From assembly GCA_030674185.1 (NCBI GenBank), contig JAPXFY010000015.1:16867017-16931016 (forward strand): DNA of 64,000 nucleotides, read 5' to 3'. Below are positions 13,201-23,910 of this stretch, piece after piece; the stretch's first letter is position 1; every line of letters starts with the position of its first letter. Source of the DNA: Monoplex corrugatus (lineage: Eukaryota > Mollusca > Gastropoda > Littorinimorpha > Ranellidae). The notes beneath the pieces are model-generated. The model did no database searches. It worked only from the letters and a program-made list of their open reading frames with translations, and had not been told where the DNA came from. The translations under genes were made by a program, and so were the position numbers.

Positions 13201-15823
13201 GCCAGTCTTCTCCCAAAACAAACAAACAAACAACAAAATGAAGTTGCCTACCGGTGTATGGTTAAATCTTGGAGCATAAAATAATTTTCTGTATCCCCTC
13301 TTCTGCAGCTGTCGGCACTTGTCTTGTAACCGCCTCGCACGCTCTTTGGGGTGATGTTCGATAGGGTTTCCTCCTGCAGGTTTCTCTACAGAGCAAACAA
13401 TGGTTTACATTCATACAGATAAATGGATAGGTGAATGGGTGGGTGGGTGGGTGGATGGATTGGCTGATGGACAGAGAGACAGACAGACAGATAGGTAGAT
13501 AAAGAGACAGATAGATAGGTTGGGACTAGAAAGGCACTAACATAATTATATTCATATAGTATATACTATAATATATATACAGACATACAGATAGATAGGT
13601 ACGTAGACAGGCACCTACATACATGCATGTATTATATTTTATTACGGTGTTCCCCAACCTAAATGCCCTCACCTGTGAATTCACCCTTTTCCACCCCCTC
13701 ATTTTTCACCCCCACTTCATCTTCGTACGAGTAACCAACCAATCTACGTTTTGATTTGAACTGAAATACAAATAAAGTAATATGTCAAAGACCTATGCTC
13801 GGGTCATATAGGGTGAGCTGCAGAATGTGGGGCGGGGGAAAGAGAATGGAATTAAACGAAAAGTTAAGCACGTCCAAGAAAACTAAGGTCTTAGTAAAAG
13901 ACAGAAAAACATATAGCCCATACCTCTGCAGTTTTCACAGAAGGGGTGACATCTCTGTATGCTTTCGTGTTGTTATAAAAATTAAGAGAATTTCGTACTG
14001 ATCCCCAGTTCTGGTTCATTATGGGTACTGGCTGATCCGCTGGAAACACACACGAGAGAATTTAAGTAGTAACATTAACCACAGCATACCATATTAAACA
14101 GACCAACACTGGACACCATAGTTTAGAAATGATGATGATGATAAGGAAATAGAGGAGGAGGAGCCTGTAACGGTAATGATAGTGACACCTGGTGATGGTA
14201 AGGATGATGAAGAAGAGAGGTGGATGGGCAGATGGTGGATGGATGAATGGATAGATGGATGGTTGGATGGGTGAGTGGATAGGTGAGTGGGGAAACGATG
14301 GATGGACAGCGCATGGACAGACGGGGGATAAATGGAGAGAGGATGGATGGGTGAGTGAAAGATGTATGGCGGATGGATGGAAAGTTGAATGAATACAGGA
14401 TGGATGAATTGATAGATGGATGAATGGATGGGTGGACAAGGATCTATGAATGGATGGAATGATCAGTGTCAGAAGATGGATAGGTCGTCTGATTGTCTCC
14501 ATGCGTTTCAAACTGTAAATGAACGTATTAACACGATGACGCTGTCGGCGCCATTCTTTCCCAACAGCTGTGTGAACTGTGACTATATGAATAAAAGTCT
14601 TCCTGCCTCCGTCTGCTTGGATAACACATTTATAAAACAATGAGTTCAGACTTTGTCTTTAAAAAGGGTCAGTACACATAGTTATCTCATTACCATCACA
14701 AAAATACACACACTCTGTGGTTCTCTCACTTTATACAAATGACAAGAAATGACACAAGTCAAAAAGCCTGCGCACCAATACATGTACAATGCGCGGCGAG
14801 GTTTCAACATACTGCTCTAGCTTCAAGTTTTGTTCTAATAGTTCTTCAGATTTGTTTTCACTGTCAAGTGCTGCGGAGTATCTCGAATTGATCACAGATA
14901 TAAAAAGATATCCATGTCTCTGACTTCATGTACACTACCGCGTGACCGCTAGCATTTCACAATGGAAGTGGTGTGTCACCCGAGACAGGTCACCGTTATT
15001 CAGCATTCACTTATGGCCTTTTAACCGCCCTTTCTCGAAAATAGAGGGAGGGTGTATGAGAGAGATGGGGAGTCCGATCTTCCACGCTACTTCAGTCGCC
15101 ATACTCTGGTACAATGTTTCACAATACTATAATGATTCATGACGATGGGGATGATAACCATGATGCTACTATGGGGCTTCATTCTGGTTTGAGACTTCGT
15201 GACTGGGCTGTAATATACACTTTCTTTCATAACATATTCTGGTGGGGATTCCGACTGCTCTTTCACTCTAAATAGTATCCCCCACCTTCTGGAAAGTCTG
15301 TGCTAGCTAAAAATGTTCTCTCTTTTGTCATTAACTATGTTTCTGTCTTGATCCTTCGCTTTCTGTCATTTTTTCCTTTGTCATTTTCTGCCTCGCTAGT
15401 CTATTTATTTGTGTATTTTTCATAAAGCTTTACATACTCTCTATATATAAGGGAGTTGATAACTTGGTACATACATATATTAATTGCATTTTCAGCTCTA
15501 AGGAAATGTGAAATGCTTTGTGCCAGTTTTAGGTAACAAAGGCCAGTTTTTATGAATGTTTTTCAGCACTTAGTTATGATTATACAATTGTATTTATTTG
15601 TGTAATCTCCCGGTGATAAATTCCACGATATGGCCAACGCCAGGTGTGTATCCATAAATCTTTTGCTTGAATGCAGTGGTATGTTTACTTTATTTTCTTT
15701 TTCACATTTTGTTGTTGTTGTTGTTTTTTCAGAATCGTCGACGTGTTTAGATGTATGTGTTTTGTTTGAGATGGTTATAGCCATGATATTGCTCTGAGCA
15801 GTCGGCTGGGGTTTTAAACACTA

Positions 15824-15879
<56 letters not shown>

Positions 15880-18800
15880 AATTCGTGACGTGTTTAGTTA
15901 TTCTAACACGGTCACTACCAAAGTGCATGAACACACACAACTTCAAAATAACTCAACAATAATTATGTATATCAAATCAATGGACGGGCAAGTCTCAAGA
16001 TTTCTCCTAATTTTCAAGCATTGCGCTATAGTTACACGGTGTTCGTTCATTTCTCGTTTACTTCTCGGTCTAAAAACACGTCTGCGGTCATATACGTATA
16101 TGATGTCCCTACCAAATAATAAGGATTGCCTTTTGCAAGCAATTAACAGCGGCTGTCCTCTGCAGAGTATTTAACATACCGTCCTGCATTATGAGTAATT
16201 TGTGCTTGCGTGTGTGTGTGCGTGCTGGGAACTCGTGTGGCATTTGCTACGTTCATGTTGGACATCCATCACACTACATCCTTGCTGACACAAGTCAACC
16301 GACCCTTCGCTAATGTCGATTTATTACAGGTTTTGTTTGTTTGTTTTGTTTTGTTGTGAACTACTTGTTTTGTTTGTTTTTTTTGTTTTGTTGTGAACTA
16401 CTTGTTTACGGGTCTTTTTTTAATAAAAGCATAAAAAATTATGCTTGGCACTTCAAATGTTTAGGTATGGTCAGGGCAGAGACAGGGCTGTTGCCTTTAA
16501 ATATGACAGCTCAAATTTGTATGGGTCCGAATGATTTCTTCAGGGTGAGGGAAAGTAAAGCTGCGAAGGAGAGGGGATGGACACCATCCTCACAATGCTG
16601 ATCACGAATAAAAAAAATTAAAAAAAATTAGATCCTACCACCTCACGCCCTCGCCCTGCTACCTCATGGTTACGAGACAACCTTTGCGTTCATGTGAGAG
16701 GCTGCAGTAGGAGAGGGCAGATAGTGAAGAGGGAGGAAGGTTTTTATATCGGTGAGATTGGATAAGCCTTTGTTTAAGCTTTGTTGTTTTGTTTCGTTTT
16801 GTTTGTACTGTTTTGTTTTGGTTCGGTTATTTTTGGGGGGGGGGGGGGGGGGGCCTACTTTGTATTAAATTTTTGTTATTTTTGCAGTATTCTGTTTTGA
16901 GTTGTTTTAACCCTTTGACTCCTGCAGCCCGTCACCAGCATCCCGTCACCAGCATCCTTCATTGTTAACCATGCTAGCAAAGTAAAAACTTAACCCTTTG
17001 ACTCCCTCACCCTATCCACCAGCTTCCTGCAGGAAACTGATGGATAGGGTGAAGGAGTTAAAGGATTACGTTTTTGCAGTTGGTGGATAGATTGTGAGAG
17101 TCAAAGGGTTAATACAATTAGATAGCGACGGCAGGTGTGTAAGCTGACGCCACAGACATCTTGTGGCTGACGCCGATCCTAATATCTATACCGCTGGAAA
17201 ATAGAATTTCATCTCTCTCTCTCTCTCTGTCTCTCTCTCTGTCTCTCTCTCTGCTCTCTCTTCTCTCTCTCTCTCTCTCTCTCTCTGGATTTTTGTGTTT
17301 TATTTGGGCGGTGGTGTGGGTGGTAATTGAGTGAAATCATCCATTCTAAATTCACGGGATCATCAACGTTTAACAAAAATCAGTCAATCATATTTTTTCT
17401 GTCATTCAGCATTGTGGGTATTTTCATTTATGTGTTTGATTTCTGTATTTCGCTCTTTCACTTTCTTTCTCGTTGCAATTGTTGCTGCTATTCTTCTTTT
17501 TCTTTCCTTTTTTTCCTTTTTTTTTTTCACCCTTTCTATTTCCAGTTGTTTTCTGATTTCTTTTTTCCTATTTTTTAACGTTCTGCTCTGTTCAGTCTCA
17601 AATCTGTATTGTCTTTTCCTTTTGTTTGTTTTGTTTCTCATGTGTGTGTATGTATTCGTGTGTGCTAGGATAATAGATATATTATTCGTTCGCTCTCTAG
17701 ACAACTGGCGTTTATTTGTGCTATGTGCTGTCCTCTTAAGTATCGTCAAAGTCATCCTTAAAAATGTCATCCCTAACATTTCTATCATCATCAATGATGA
17801 TTATTACTACGACTAAGTAAACAAACAAATGAAAAGCACTCTACATACTTTAAAAGCTTATTATTGTTCCTAGTTCATGCAACTGCATAGTGGCATTGCT
17901 TGCGAATAAACATAATACTTAGCTTAAATCAAACAAACAGACGAAGGAGAAAGCTTCGGCGCAACACCATACTTCTGAACATTATTGTCAGTATTAAATC
18001 CAGCCGACTGTGCAGTCATATCAGGGCTATAAACATCTCAAAATATACACAAAACATCGAGAAGGAAAAGAAAATGAAGTGCATACACTACCGCACTCGT
18101 GCACATAATCTAACGCCCCTGACGTTGACAATTCTGCCCAATTTATCATCAGGGCGGGGGGGGGGGGGGGGGGGTTAAAAGTAAACCTGTATAAACACAA
18201 GTACACTAGAACAGATAATATGAACTAGCCTAAATTGTCCAAAAGTGCTTCCGCACATCATACTTCCTCAAAGCCAAAAACACAGTGAATACATTTGTGC
18301 AATTATCATTCCAAAGAGAAAGTAAGGAAGGCTTTATGGACCAACTAGGCAGACAATGATAGGAAGAGATGACAAATGAAAAAGAGCAAGGCAGAAACAA
18401 AGAAGAGTGACGGAAAAGAGAAAACTTCTAGCAGAGAATTCCCAGAAGGTGGGGATACTTTCTATTCTGAAAAAGTCCCAGGCATCCCGACAAGGGGGAA
18501 GGAGTGATACTTCTGGACAGAAAGCTTCAACTCAACACTGTTTGTAAAGAAACAGACAACAGACAGAAAAAAGACAATAACAACCATGAAGAACAAGAAT
18601 GATTCATCACGCTCGGATAATTCCACATGTGCTCCATCCAATCTGCCATCTGTTATCTGACAGACTCCTTGATCCTGCGCAAAACCCTTCGCCCTATACG
18701 ATGAGGGAGGAACCAGGACCTATGAAACATTTAAACCAACCACAGAGGAATGATTTAAAGCGGTAGGATACGCAGCGACCAGCCTAGTATGTTGTACGAC

Positions 18801-19757
18801 GCAGGCGGGACTGAACTGTCTATATATCAACTCTTGGGTCCAGGGCTCTATTACAAGAGCTAGCCAGCCCAGTGAACGAATACACTGAAAAAGAGAGATG
18901 CAGCTCAGCGGAGTGGAACAACAAAGGAACAAACTGACAAATATCCAATTGTACACTACGCACATCACCCACTTATCTAAGCAGTGAAGAACAAAAAAAA
19001 ACAAGACAGAAACGAAACAAATGAGAAGAATTCACTGATCAGACCATTTTTCACAAGGAAACCGCAAATACACAAACAAATAAAAATACACAGCCCGTCA
19101 AACTATTCAGAAGAGCGAATAAACCAACAACAAACAAATGAAAGAAAAATTCAGCCCACAAGAGTATCTCACACACAAAAAGACAATCTGACGAATACAC
19201 GCACACACAAACACACACACATACATACATATAAGTACATACATATATACATGCTTACATACATACATACATACATACAAACATACATACATCAGACATA
19301 CATAGATATGTACACATATACATACATGAATACATGCATACATACATATATACATACATACGTACGTACGTAATGTACGTACATGCATACATATGCAGGC
19401 TACATACGTACGTACGTACGTACGTACATACATACATACATGCATGTATGCAGCCCACAAGAGTATCTCACACACAAAAAGACAATCTGACGAATACACG
19501 CACACACAAACACACACACATACACATATACATACATATAAATACATACATATATACATGCTTACATACATATATACATACATACATACATACATACATA
19601 CATACATACATACATACATACATACATACATACATACATACATACACACACAGCAAATATTGAACTCACCAGAGAATTTCACAAGACAAGTGAGGTAGAT
19701 GAGAACAAACACGGTAATCCCTCCTAAAAAGAAGACAACCTTGACGCTTGTCCTCAT
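9118..19757 (-). CDS. carbohydrate sulfotransferase, HNK-1ST/C4ST family (whole gene, six coding exons)
   Basis: Joined exons in transcript order: 19757-19670, 14039-13924, 13760-13673, 13385-13252, 11958-10851, 9446-9118; 1,863 nt, about 620 residues. Seen: a short basic N-tail then one hydrophobic segment (residues about 7-26), as in type II Golgi enzymes; a 5'-phosphosulfate-binding motif around residues 161-173 (C-P-I-E-K-V-G-C-S-F-W-K-R); a 3'-phosphate-binding motif around 221-235 (F-V-R-D-P-Y-E-R-L-F-S-G-F); the family block C-P-P-C..Y-D-F-V-G-N-M-E-T around 430-445; and a C-terminal L-F-G-Y block. Known: this family moves sulfate from PAPS to sugars of chondroitin, dermatan or HNK-1-type glycans in the Golgi. 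Usual members are about 350-420 residues; this one carries a polar insertion (about 255-400). The acceptor sugar cannot be told. The exon 5/6 junction is uncertain. Confidence 0.82.
9505..9850 (+). mobile_element. tRNA-derived SINE, sulfotransferase intron 5
   Basis: A tRNA-like head (GTAGTTAGGATACTG .. B box AGGTTTGAACCTG) is followed by a body with CACACGTTAAAGATCTTGT and CCCCGAAAACGAAATATGAC. These body blocks recall SINEs I know from gastropods. Its 5' end starts just 50 bases from exon 6. Confidence 0.65.
9915..10225. repeat. AATA-rich repeat block and (CA)n
   Basis: Two copies of an AATAAATGAATTAATAAACAG-type segment, each followed by CACA, then a CA tract at 10140-10222. Within sulfotransferase intron 5. 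Confidence 0.8.
10340..10470 (+). repeat. dispersed repeat R2, copy 1
   Basis: CGCTTGACAACGGCCAGCTG and TTCTAATTTCGTGTTTTTTC are shared with 50640-50800. A 24-bp tandem duplication (GTCTTGTTGACAAACCTTCG..) follows at about 10481-10528. Confidence 0.5.
10851..11958 (-). CDS. sulfotransferase coding exon 5 (catalytic core)
   Basis: This long exon of 1,108 nt opens after TTTTCCAG and ends at a strong CAG|GTAAGC donor. It carries both PAPS-binding motifs (near its start and about 60 residues on) and the C-P-P-C..Y-D-F-V-G-N-M-E-T block. Between them lies a polar stretch of roughly 145 residues rich in Glu, Arg and Asn, not expected in the usual enzymes, so probably a lineage-specific loop. The exon ends in phase 1. 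In-frame Met codons upstream of 11958 run into intron sequence and were ignored. Confidence 0.82.
12350..12560 (+). repeat. dispersed repeat R3, copy 1
   Basis: TTCATCGCACTTGGACAATT ... GCCAGCAGTTATCTATCAGA is shared with 18595-18690 (TTCATCACGCTCGGATAATT ... CCATCTGTTATCTGACAGAC). The following 12590-12860 carries more SINE-like debris ('gaggtggcagagacctcaac'). Confidence 0.45.
12965..13203 (-). mobile_element. tRNA-derived SINE, near complete head
   Basis: On the minus strand the 5' end carries tRNA-type promoter boxes: A box TGGCAGAATGG and B box GGGTTCGCTCCCC about 35 bases apart. A body with GCACGCTAAAGATCCCACGAC follows, a core shared with the copy at 9505-9850. It lies in intron 4 of the sulfotransferase gene. 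Confidence 0.68.
13252..13385 (-). CDS. sulfotransferase coding exon 4
   Basis: The acceptor CTCTGTAG precedes 13385; two bases complete the split codon, then 44 codons follow to a GTAGGC donor. It codes for a basic helix-like stretch (E-R-A-R-R-L-Q-D-K-C-R) that resembles the conserved region before the PAPS-binding core in this family. A SINE copy starts about 50 bp downstream in the intron. Confidence 0.7.
13430..13620. repeat. GGTG/GACA/GATA short tandem repeats
   Basis: Short runs in sulfotransferase intron 3. Confidence 0.7.
13673..13760 (-). CDS. sulfotransferase coding exon 3
   Basis: The acceptor TATTTCAG lies just above 13760 and the donor is GTGAGG. It reads 29 open codons in phase 0 and leaves one base. 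The peptide is charged (Lys/Arg and Glu/Asp-rich) and fits a stem region. Confidence 0.6.
13924..14039 (-). CDS. sulfotransferase coding exon 2
   Basis: The acceptor is TTTCCAG just above 14039 and the donor is GTATGG below 13924. The exon takes two bases to complete the split codon from exon 1, then reads 38 open codons ending in phase 0. The peptide is polar with Asn-rich stem-like sequence, as expected for the lumenal stem. No catalytic motif. Confidence 0.65.
14125..14470. repeat. (GATG/GGAT)n repeat region
   Basis: GATGATGAT then degenerate GGATGGAT over about 300 bases, intron 1 of the sulfotransferase gene. Confidence 0.8.
15165..15880 (+). repeat. dispersed repeat family 'TTTAAAC-end', copy 1, with (CAT)n tail
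   Basis: Shares long blocks with 39535-40165, 47375-47790 and 52830-53170: CACCTTCTGGAAAGTCTGTG, a C/T-rich block with CTTTCTGTCAT, GGTGATAAATT, then a 3' end GAG-ATGGTTATAGCC and GGGCTTTAAAC-like sequence, followed by a trinucleotide tail, here about 20 CAT units. Structure suggests a SINE with a microsatellite tail. Confidence 0.6.
16907..17112. mobile_element. composite TTAA-flanked foldback MITE, copy A
   Basis: The outer ends are TTAACCCTTTGACTCC and, inverted, GAGTCAAAGGGTTAA. Inside, at 16990-17068, sits a near-perfect palindrome centred on CTGCAG with the same type of ends. TTAA plus CCCTTT ends are typical of piggyBac-related elements. The outer arms match copy C (54180-54365) in reverse orientation. 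Confidence 0.75.
17210..17286. repeat. (CT)n with GTCTCT breaks
   Basis: CT run interrupted by TGTCTCTCTC units. Confidence 0.9.
17290..18335. other. sulfotransferase intron 1, no further gene
   Basis: T-rich strand 17390-17660, then unique AT-rich sequence and a poly-G run. Long frames here arise from low-complexity sequence. Confidence 0.6.
18340..18535 (-). repeat. dispersed repeat family 'TTTAAAC-end', copy 6
   Basis: Inverted partial copy: GAGTGACGGAAAAGAGAAAAC, GAGAATTCCCAGAAGGTGG. In sulfotransferase intron 1. Confidence 0.52.
18595..18690 (+). repeat. dispersed repeat R3, copy 2
   Basis: Shares ordered blocks with 12350-12560, ending at GACTCCTTGATCCTGCGC. Confidence 0.45.
19150..19650. 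repeat. duplicated block within CATA/CGTA tetranucleotide arrays
   Basis: A segment of 50-plus bases starting CAGCCCACAAGAGTATCTCA occurs at about 19152 and again at about 19450, each followed by a CA tract and (CATA)n. Between them lie CGTACGTACGTA runs. The second array ends 20 bp from the donor of sulfotransferase exon 1. Confidence 0.7.
19670..19757 (-). CDS. sulfotransferase coding exon 1 (signal anchor)
   Basis: It codes for a short tail (M-R-T-S-V-K) followed by about 20 hydrophobic residues, the expected type II signal anchor. The exon ends at a GTGAGT donor (plus positions 19664-19669), leaving one base of a codon. An upstream in-frame ATG at 19823 would add 22 residues. I prefer 19757 because a short basic tail before the membrane segment is typical of Golgi sulfotransferases. 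Confidence 0.7.
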
Positions 19758-20295
19758 ACTTAGGCAACGTGCCGGCGCAGTCAGAAGCAGAACCAAGAAC
19801 TGACACAAACCATAAGTATGCATTGCAGTTGAAGGCTACTATTAGCAGCGCCGCCTGTTGAACACCGCCGCTTGGCTTCCTGCCCGGCGTGACATTTATC
19901 TGTCACCTGTAATTGGAAAATGAGCACTTGCTTGTTGTCATTATACAAGATTTGAACTGTGTATTCGTGTGAACGTGGGTCAACTGACTGTCAGGGTCAA
20001 CATTTTGGTTTCGGTGGCTGAGGTAGGGTGGAGACGGATGGGTGTGGGTGGTAGATGATGTATGTAAGAACTCAAAGAATATCATTAGGTACTATTGGTT
20101 ATGAAAGTGGAGACAATGGGTGTGGGAGGTAGCTGAAGTATGTAAGAACCCAAACAATGTTATTAAGTACAGATTGGTTACAAAAATGGAGACTAAAGAT
20201 AAATAGCTAATTTCACGCATCACCGTCTTCTTTTTGCCGTTACATCTGAAGATCAGCTCTCGAGATAAAGTTGATTGTCATTTGCGAAGCAATCA

Positions 20296-20494
20296 AAGGC
20301 CCATATAGTTTCTCCTCAAGAGTAGTCGACTTTGGCCACATCTCCTCCCTCAGCAGCCGGAACATCTTGCAGACCTGTCGGATGTGGTTCGTGTTCTAAT
20401 CTGCCTCTCCACAAGGACACATATGCGACAGCACAACTCTCATTTCTTTCAGATATCTGTTCTGCCTGTTGAGTCCAGTTCTGAGACGACAGAT
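20296..20494 (-). pseudogene. LINE 3' fragment (C-terminal zinc-knuckle region)
   Basis: On the minus strand the translation gives R-L-R-T-G-L-N-R-Q-N-R-Y, then C-P-C-G-E, then, after a frame or stop break, R-L-L-R-E-E-M-W-P and K-L-Y-G. This matches the usual end of many LINE polyproteins (R-T-G-H-N-R-L-N .. C-x-C-G .. R..W-P..L..K-L-x-G). Broken by a stop; followed by a CT microsatellite. Confidence 0.6.
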
Positions 20495-20552
20495 CTCTCT
20501 CTCTCTCTCTCCCTCTCTCTCCCTCTCTCTCTCCTCTCTCTCTCTCTCTCCT
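20491..20552. repeat. (CT)n microsatellite
   Basis: CT run directly after the LINE fragment. Confidence 0.88.
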
Positions 20553-20659
20553 TTCTTTTTGTTTTTTTTGTTTTTTGAGATTAGAGTTTTCCATTGTTGT
20601 CTATAGAGCCGGAAGATAATCACCTGTCACATATTATCATATCAACATCATTAATCAGC

Positions 20660-20875
20660 ACTGTGTGTGTATGTATGTGTATGTGTATGTGTGTGTGTGT
20701 ATACGTTTGTGTGTGTGTGTTTATGTGTGTGTGCGTGTGTGTGTGTACCTGTCTGTCTATGTCTGTGTGTGTCTGAGAGTGCATACCTGCAAATGTGAAT
20801 ATGTAAGTGCATGTGTGTTGTGTGTATGCGCGCGCGCGCGCGCGTGTGTGTGTGCGCGCGTGTGTGTGTGCACTC
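20660..20875. repeat. (GT)n with a (GC)n core
   Basis: GT-rich sequence with GCGCGCGCGCGCGCGC at about 20828-20843, alternating purine-pyrimidine throughout. Confidence 0.85.
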
Positions 20876-20879
20876 GTGC

Positions 20880-22230
20880 AGTAAGTATCCATAAAAAAAA
20901 GCAACATACTTTACATTGACCTGACAGAAAACAGCGATTCTTTCCCTATCATAAGTCTGTGACAGACAGAACAAGAGTCAGAACAAGCACTGCTTTTTAC
21001 GACAATCAAAGATTAAACAAATGCACATTTCATGCCCAGCCCTCTTTCAGTGAAGCAGTGTAAACCCAGCAGGACAGAAACAGCGAGAAACTGACATCAG
21101 TCAGACAGTTATTCTTTTCCTATCGTATGTTTGTGATAGAGAGAACAAAAGCTAGAACAAGACCTTTTTCCAGAGAATAACAGATAAGCAAACAAATGCA
21201 ATTTTACATCCACCGCTCTCCCGACAAAGCAGCGTCTACACTAGTGAGAAGGAGACAGACAGTGGTCAGACAGAAACAGATTATCTTTTGATAGAGAAAA
21301 ACAGAAAACATAATGGCAGAGAGAGACAAAGAGAGAGGGAGAAAGAGAGCGACAGGCGCAAAATAACACTTGAATATCGATCGGATGTGATGATGCTTTC
21401 TGTTACTGGAAAACGAATATAAGGCGGTAGAAGCATATAGCAGTTTCCACGGGTAAATGGCTGAGAGTTACCCTGACTTGGAGCACTTGCATGAAATGGC
21501 TGAGAATTACACTGACTAGGACCACTTGCATGCAATCTACTGATCGGGGAAATATATGGGTGATGCATAAATGCATATTACTGGACGCCACGAAGCGACA
21601 GGGAACAGGTTTGAAACCAGTGTAGGACAGGGATCTTCCTCTGCTTTCCGCTAGATCTTCTGGAGAGATACAATATTGGTATTGGGAGTGGATCGGGATA
21701 CAATACCAATCGGGAGCAACCGCCCTAGAAAGCGAGAGGTCAAAAACTGCATAAGTCTGATTCTAGATCGGTCTGCCCACTCCATCACAACTTGAAAGAT
21801 GATCTGGGTGCTGATCTTTCGGATGAGATGATAAACCGGAATCTCGTGTGGAGCTTGCACTTAATCTGCGTAAAGATTCTGCGGCAACAAAAGAGCCGTC
21901 CCTGGCAAAATTCTGTACAGTTGAAAACACATTCAACTTTCATAGATAAAGAAAAATAAACATACAGGAAGAGAGACCAAAAACTGGATGGCGCAGTGCC
22001 ATGGCTATATGTTTTCTCTAGGGAAAGAAACATGCATTGCACGTGGAGAAAAAAAGCACGCTGTGACCAACTAACAAACAATTCCAGTCTAATACAGCGG
22101 GTTAGGCAGTCTCAATATACATTGCCAGCAAGCAACCTTGTTGTTTGAGGGCCCTCTAGATTTCAATCTAAGTTACAACAGGGATTTTTTGTCTCCCACC
22201 TCCTGTCCGCCTAATCTATCTTCGCCATTA
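20880..22230. other. intergenic, SINE debris only
   Basis: A short duplicated motif (GACAGA-AACAG... at about 20945-20990 and 21110-21160), and the 'cggatgaga' SINE block near 21820. No gene. Confidence 0.55.
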
Positions 22231-22284
22231 CATAGTGGTGGTCTAAATGCTGGTCTTTCGGATGAGACAGTAAATCACATGAAA

Positions 22285-22445
22285 GGATGACTAAGTGGTT
22301 GAGTTAGAGCACCAGGATGGAAAACTAAAGTCTGAAAGGTCACAGGTTTCAACTCAGGTTCGGATTAGGATTTTACACCTTGATGCCTGAGTGTGGATGT
22401 TCGTCCTTTGATCCTTGATGCGACGGTACACCACGTAAGGACTGG
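22285..22445 (+). mobile_element. tRNA-like SINE fragment
   Basis: CTAAGTGGTTGAGTTAGAGC and a B-box-like CAGGTTTCAACTCAGG. The neighbouring 22238-22275 holds a 'gtctttcggatgagac' block that also appears at 21820 and, inverted, at 23615-23640, probably more SINE debris. Confidence 0.42.
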
Positions 22446-22899
22446 CTTAATGATTATAACATCTGACTAAGAAAAGAAAGTTAACAAAAAATATGCTCGT
22501 CTTTGTAAATACCTACGGGGGTAATTTCAAACTTTGTGTTTGCGTCATCGTAAACGCCATTTGAATTAACAGAACGAAATTATCATGATGATACAGTTAC
22601 ATTGTATAGTAGGTCCGTTATCATCCAAAACATCACTTATCCAAAGGTTCACACGTCGAATGTGCAGCTCTAAACAACAATGCTACAAGGTAGGCCAGAA
22701 CCTTTTACTCTTTCTTGATGTCATATCTTTATAACCGTTCATAATCTGCCCCCTTGGCCTTTGTACCATAAATGAGTGTACAAGTCGCGGTAATCGACTC
22801 GAAGAGTCGCCTGTTGTCTCACAACCAGTCCTGATAATTTTCCCCAAGTTCTCTGTTTGCATCGGTTAAATTAGTGTGAACAAGAGAAGTCCTGTATTT

Positions 22900-23200
22900 A
22901 TTCATGCGCAAAATCAGCAAGAGCGAGAGAGATCTAAACTGCAGCCACAAAGAGACTTACTTTTGGCTGACCTCGTTTCCTCAATTTTCTTTGATACAAA
23001 CTTCGTCTGATCGTTATATCACTTCTCTTGAAGATCTGTGCAATTTTTGGACAGCTGAAACCTTGCTTGTGGATATCTCTGCCCATATTTTTCTCTTCCA
23101 CTGTCATCTGGTTCCTCGTTGTTGCGAAGTCTTGAACGCTGAGCAAAATTAGCCTAGATCTGTTCGTCTGCTTAAACCACAACTGAATGAGAATCATTTC
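22900..23200 (-). other. short open frame with helix-turn-helix look
   Basis: The minus-strand frame 23197-22934 contains K-I-A-Q-I-F-K-R-S-D-I-T-I-R-R-S-L-Y, which resembles a resolvase/transposase-type helix-turn-helix, then L-R-K-R-G-Q-P-K. I do not recognise a family. Could be the N-terminal scrap of a transposon gene or chance. Confidence 0.25.
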
Positions 23201-23439
23201 CCTTACAATAGGCTAGATGTTGACAAGACATCTTACAAATCAGCATTTATTTATTTATTTATCTATTTATTTATTTATTGTTTTGGTCATTTATTTATTT
23301 GTTTGTTTATTTATTTATTTGTGTGTGCGTATGTGTATTTCATTTTTGTCGCAATGGATTTACCGTATGAACTTTGGGTTCGGTTATTTTCCCCGTCAAA
23401 GTGCGTTAACACAGTGTATCGCCACATTCTTTTGAAGGA

Positions 23440-23443
23440 TGTG

Positions 23444-23491
<48 letters not shown>

Positions 23492-23608
23492 CTCCTGTAT
23501 GCATGTATTTGTTTATCTAGGAAAGTGGATTTTGCTGCAGAATTTTTCCATGGTCAGCCTCTTTGTTCCAGCTGGATTTTAACGTGTTCTGAGTGCTTGG
23601 TGAATATG

Positions 23609-23639
<31 letters not shown>

Positions 23640-23643
23640 CAAC

Positions 23644-23712
<69 letters not shown>

Positions 23713-23910
23713 CACACACACAACACACACAACACACACAACACACACACATACACACACACACAACACACATACACACACAACACACACACATACACAC
23801 ACACACACATACACACACAACACACACACAAACACACACACATCACACAACCACACACATACATACACTACACACACATTATATATATATAATTATATAT
23901 ATATATATGC
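23440..23910. repeat. (GT)n, (CA)n and (TA)n tracts
   Basis: GT at 23440-23490, a long interrupted CA tract at 23649-23880 and TA at 23880-23908. Confidence 0.9.

Noticed and set aside
14062..14640. 192-residue minus-strand frame
   Set aside because: Translation of GGAT/GATG repeats (His-Pro-Ser-Ile pattern).
17331..17816. 161-residue hydrophobic frame resembling a membrane protein
   Set aside because: Phe/Leu-rich sequence arises from T-rich intron DNA; no conserved features.
19107..19823. 238-residue open frame full of Cys-Met-Tyr-Val repeats
   Set aside because: It is translation of CATA/GTAT microsatellites; only the first part (19757-19670) is real coding exon.
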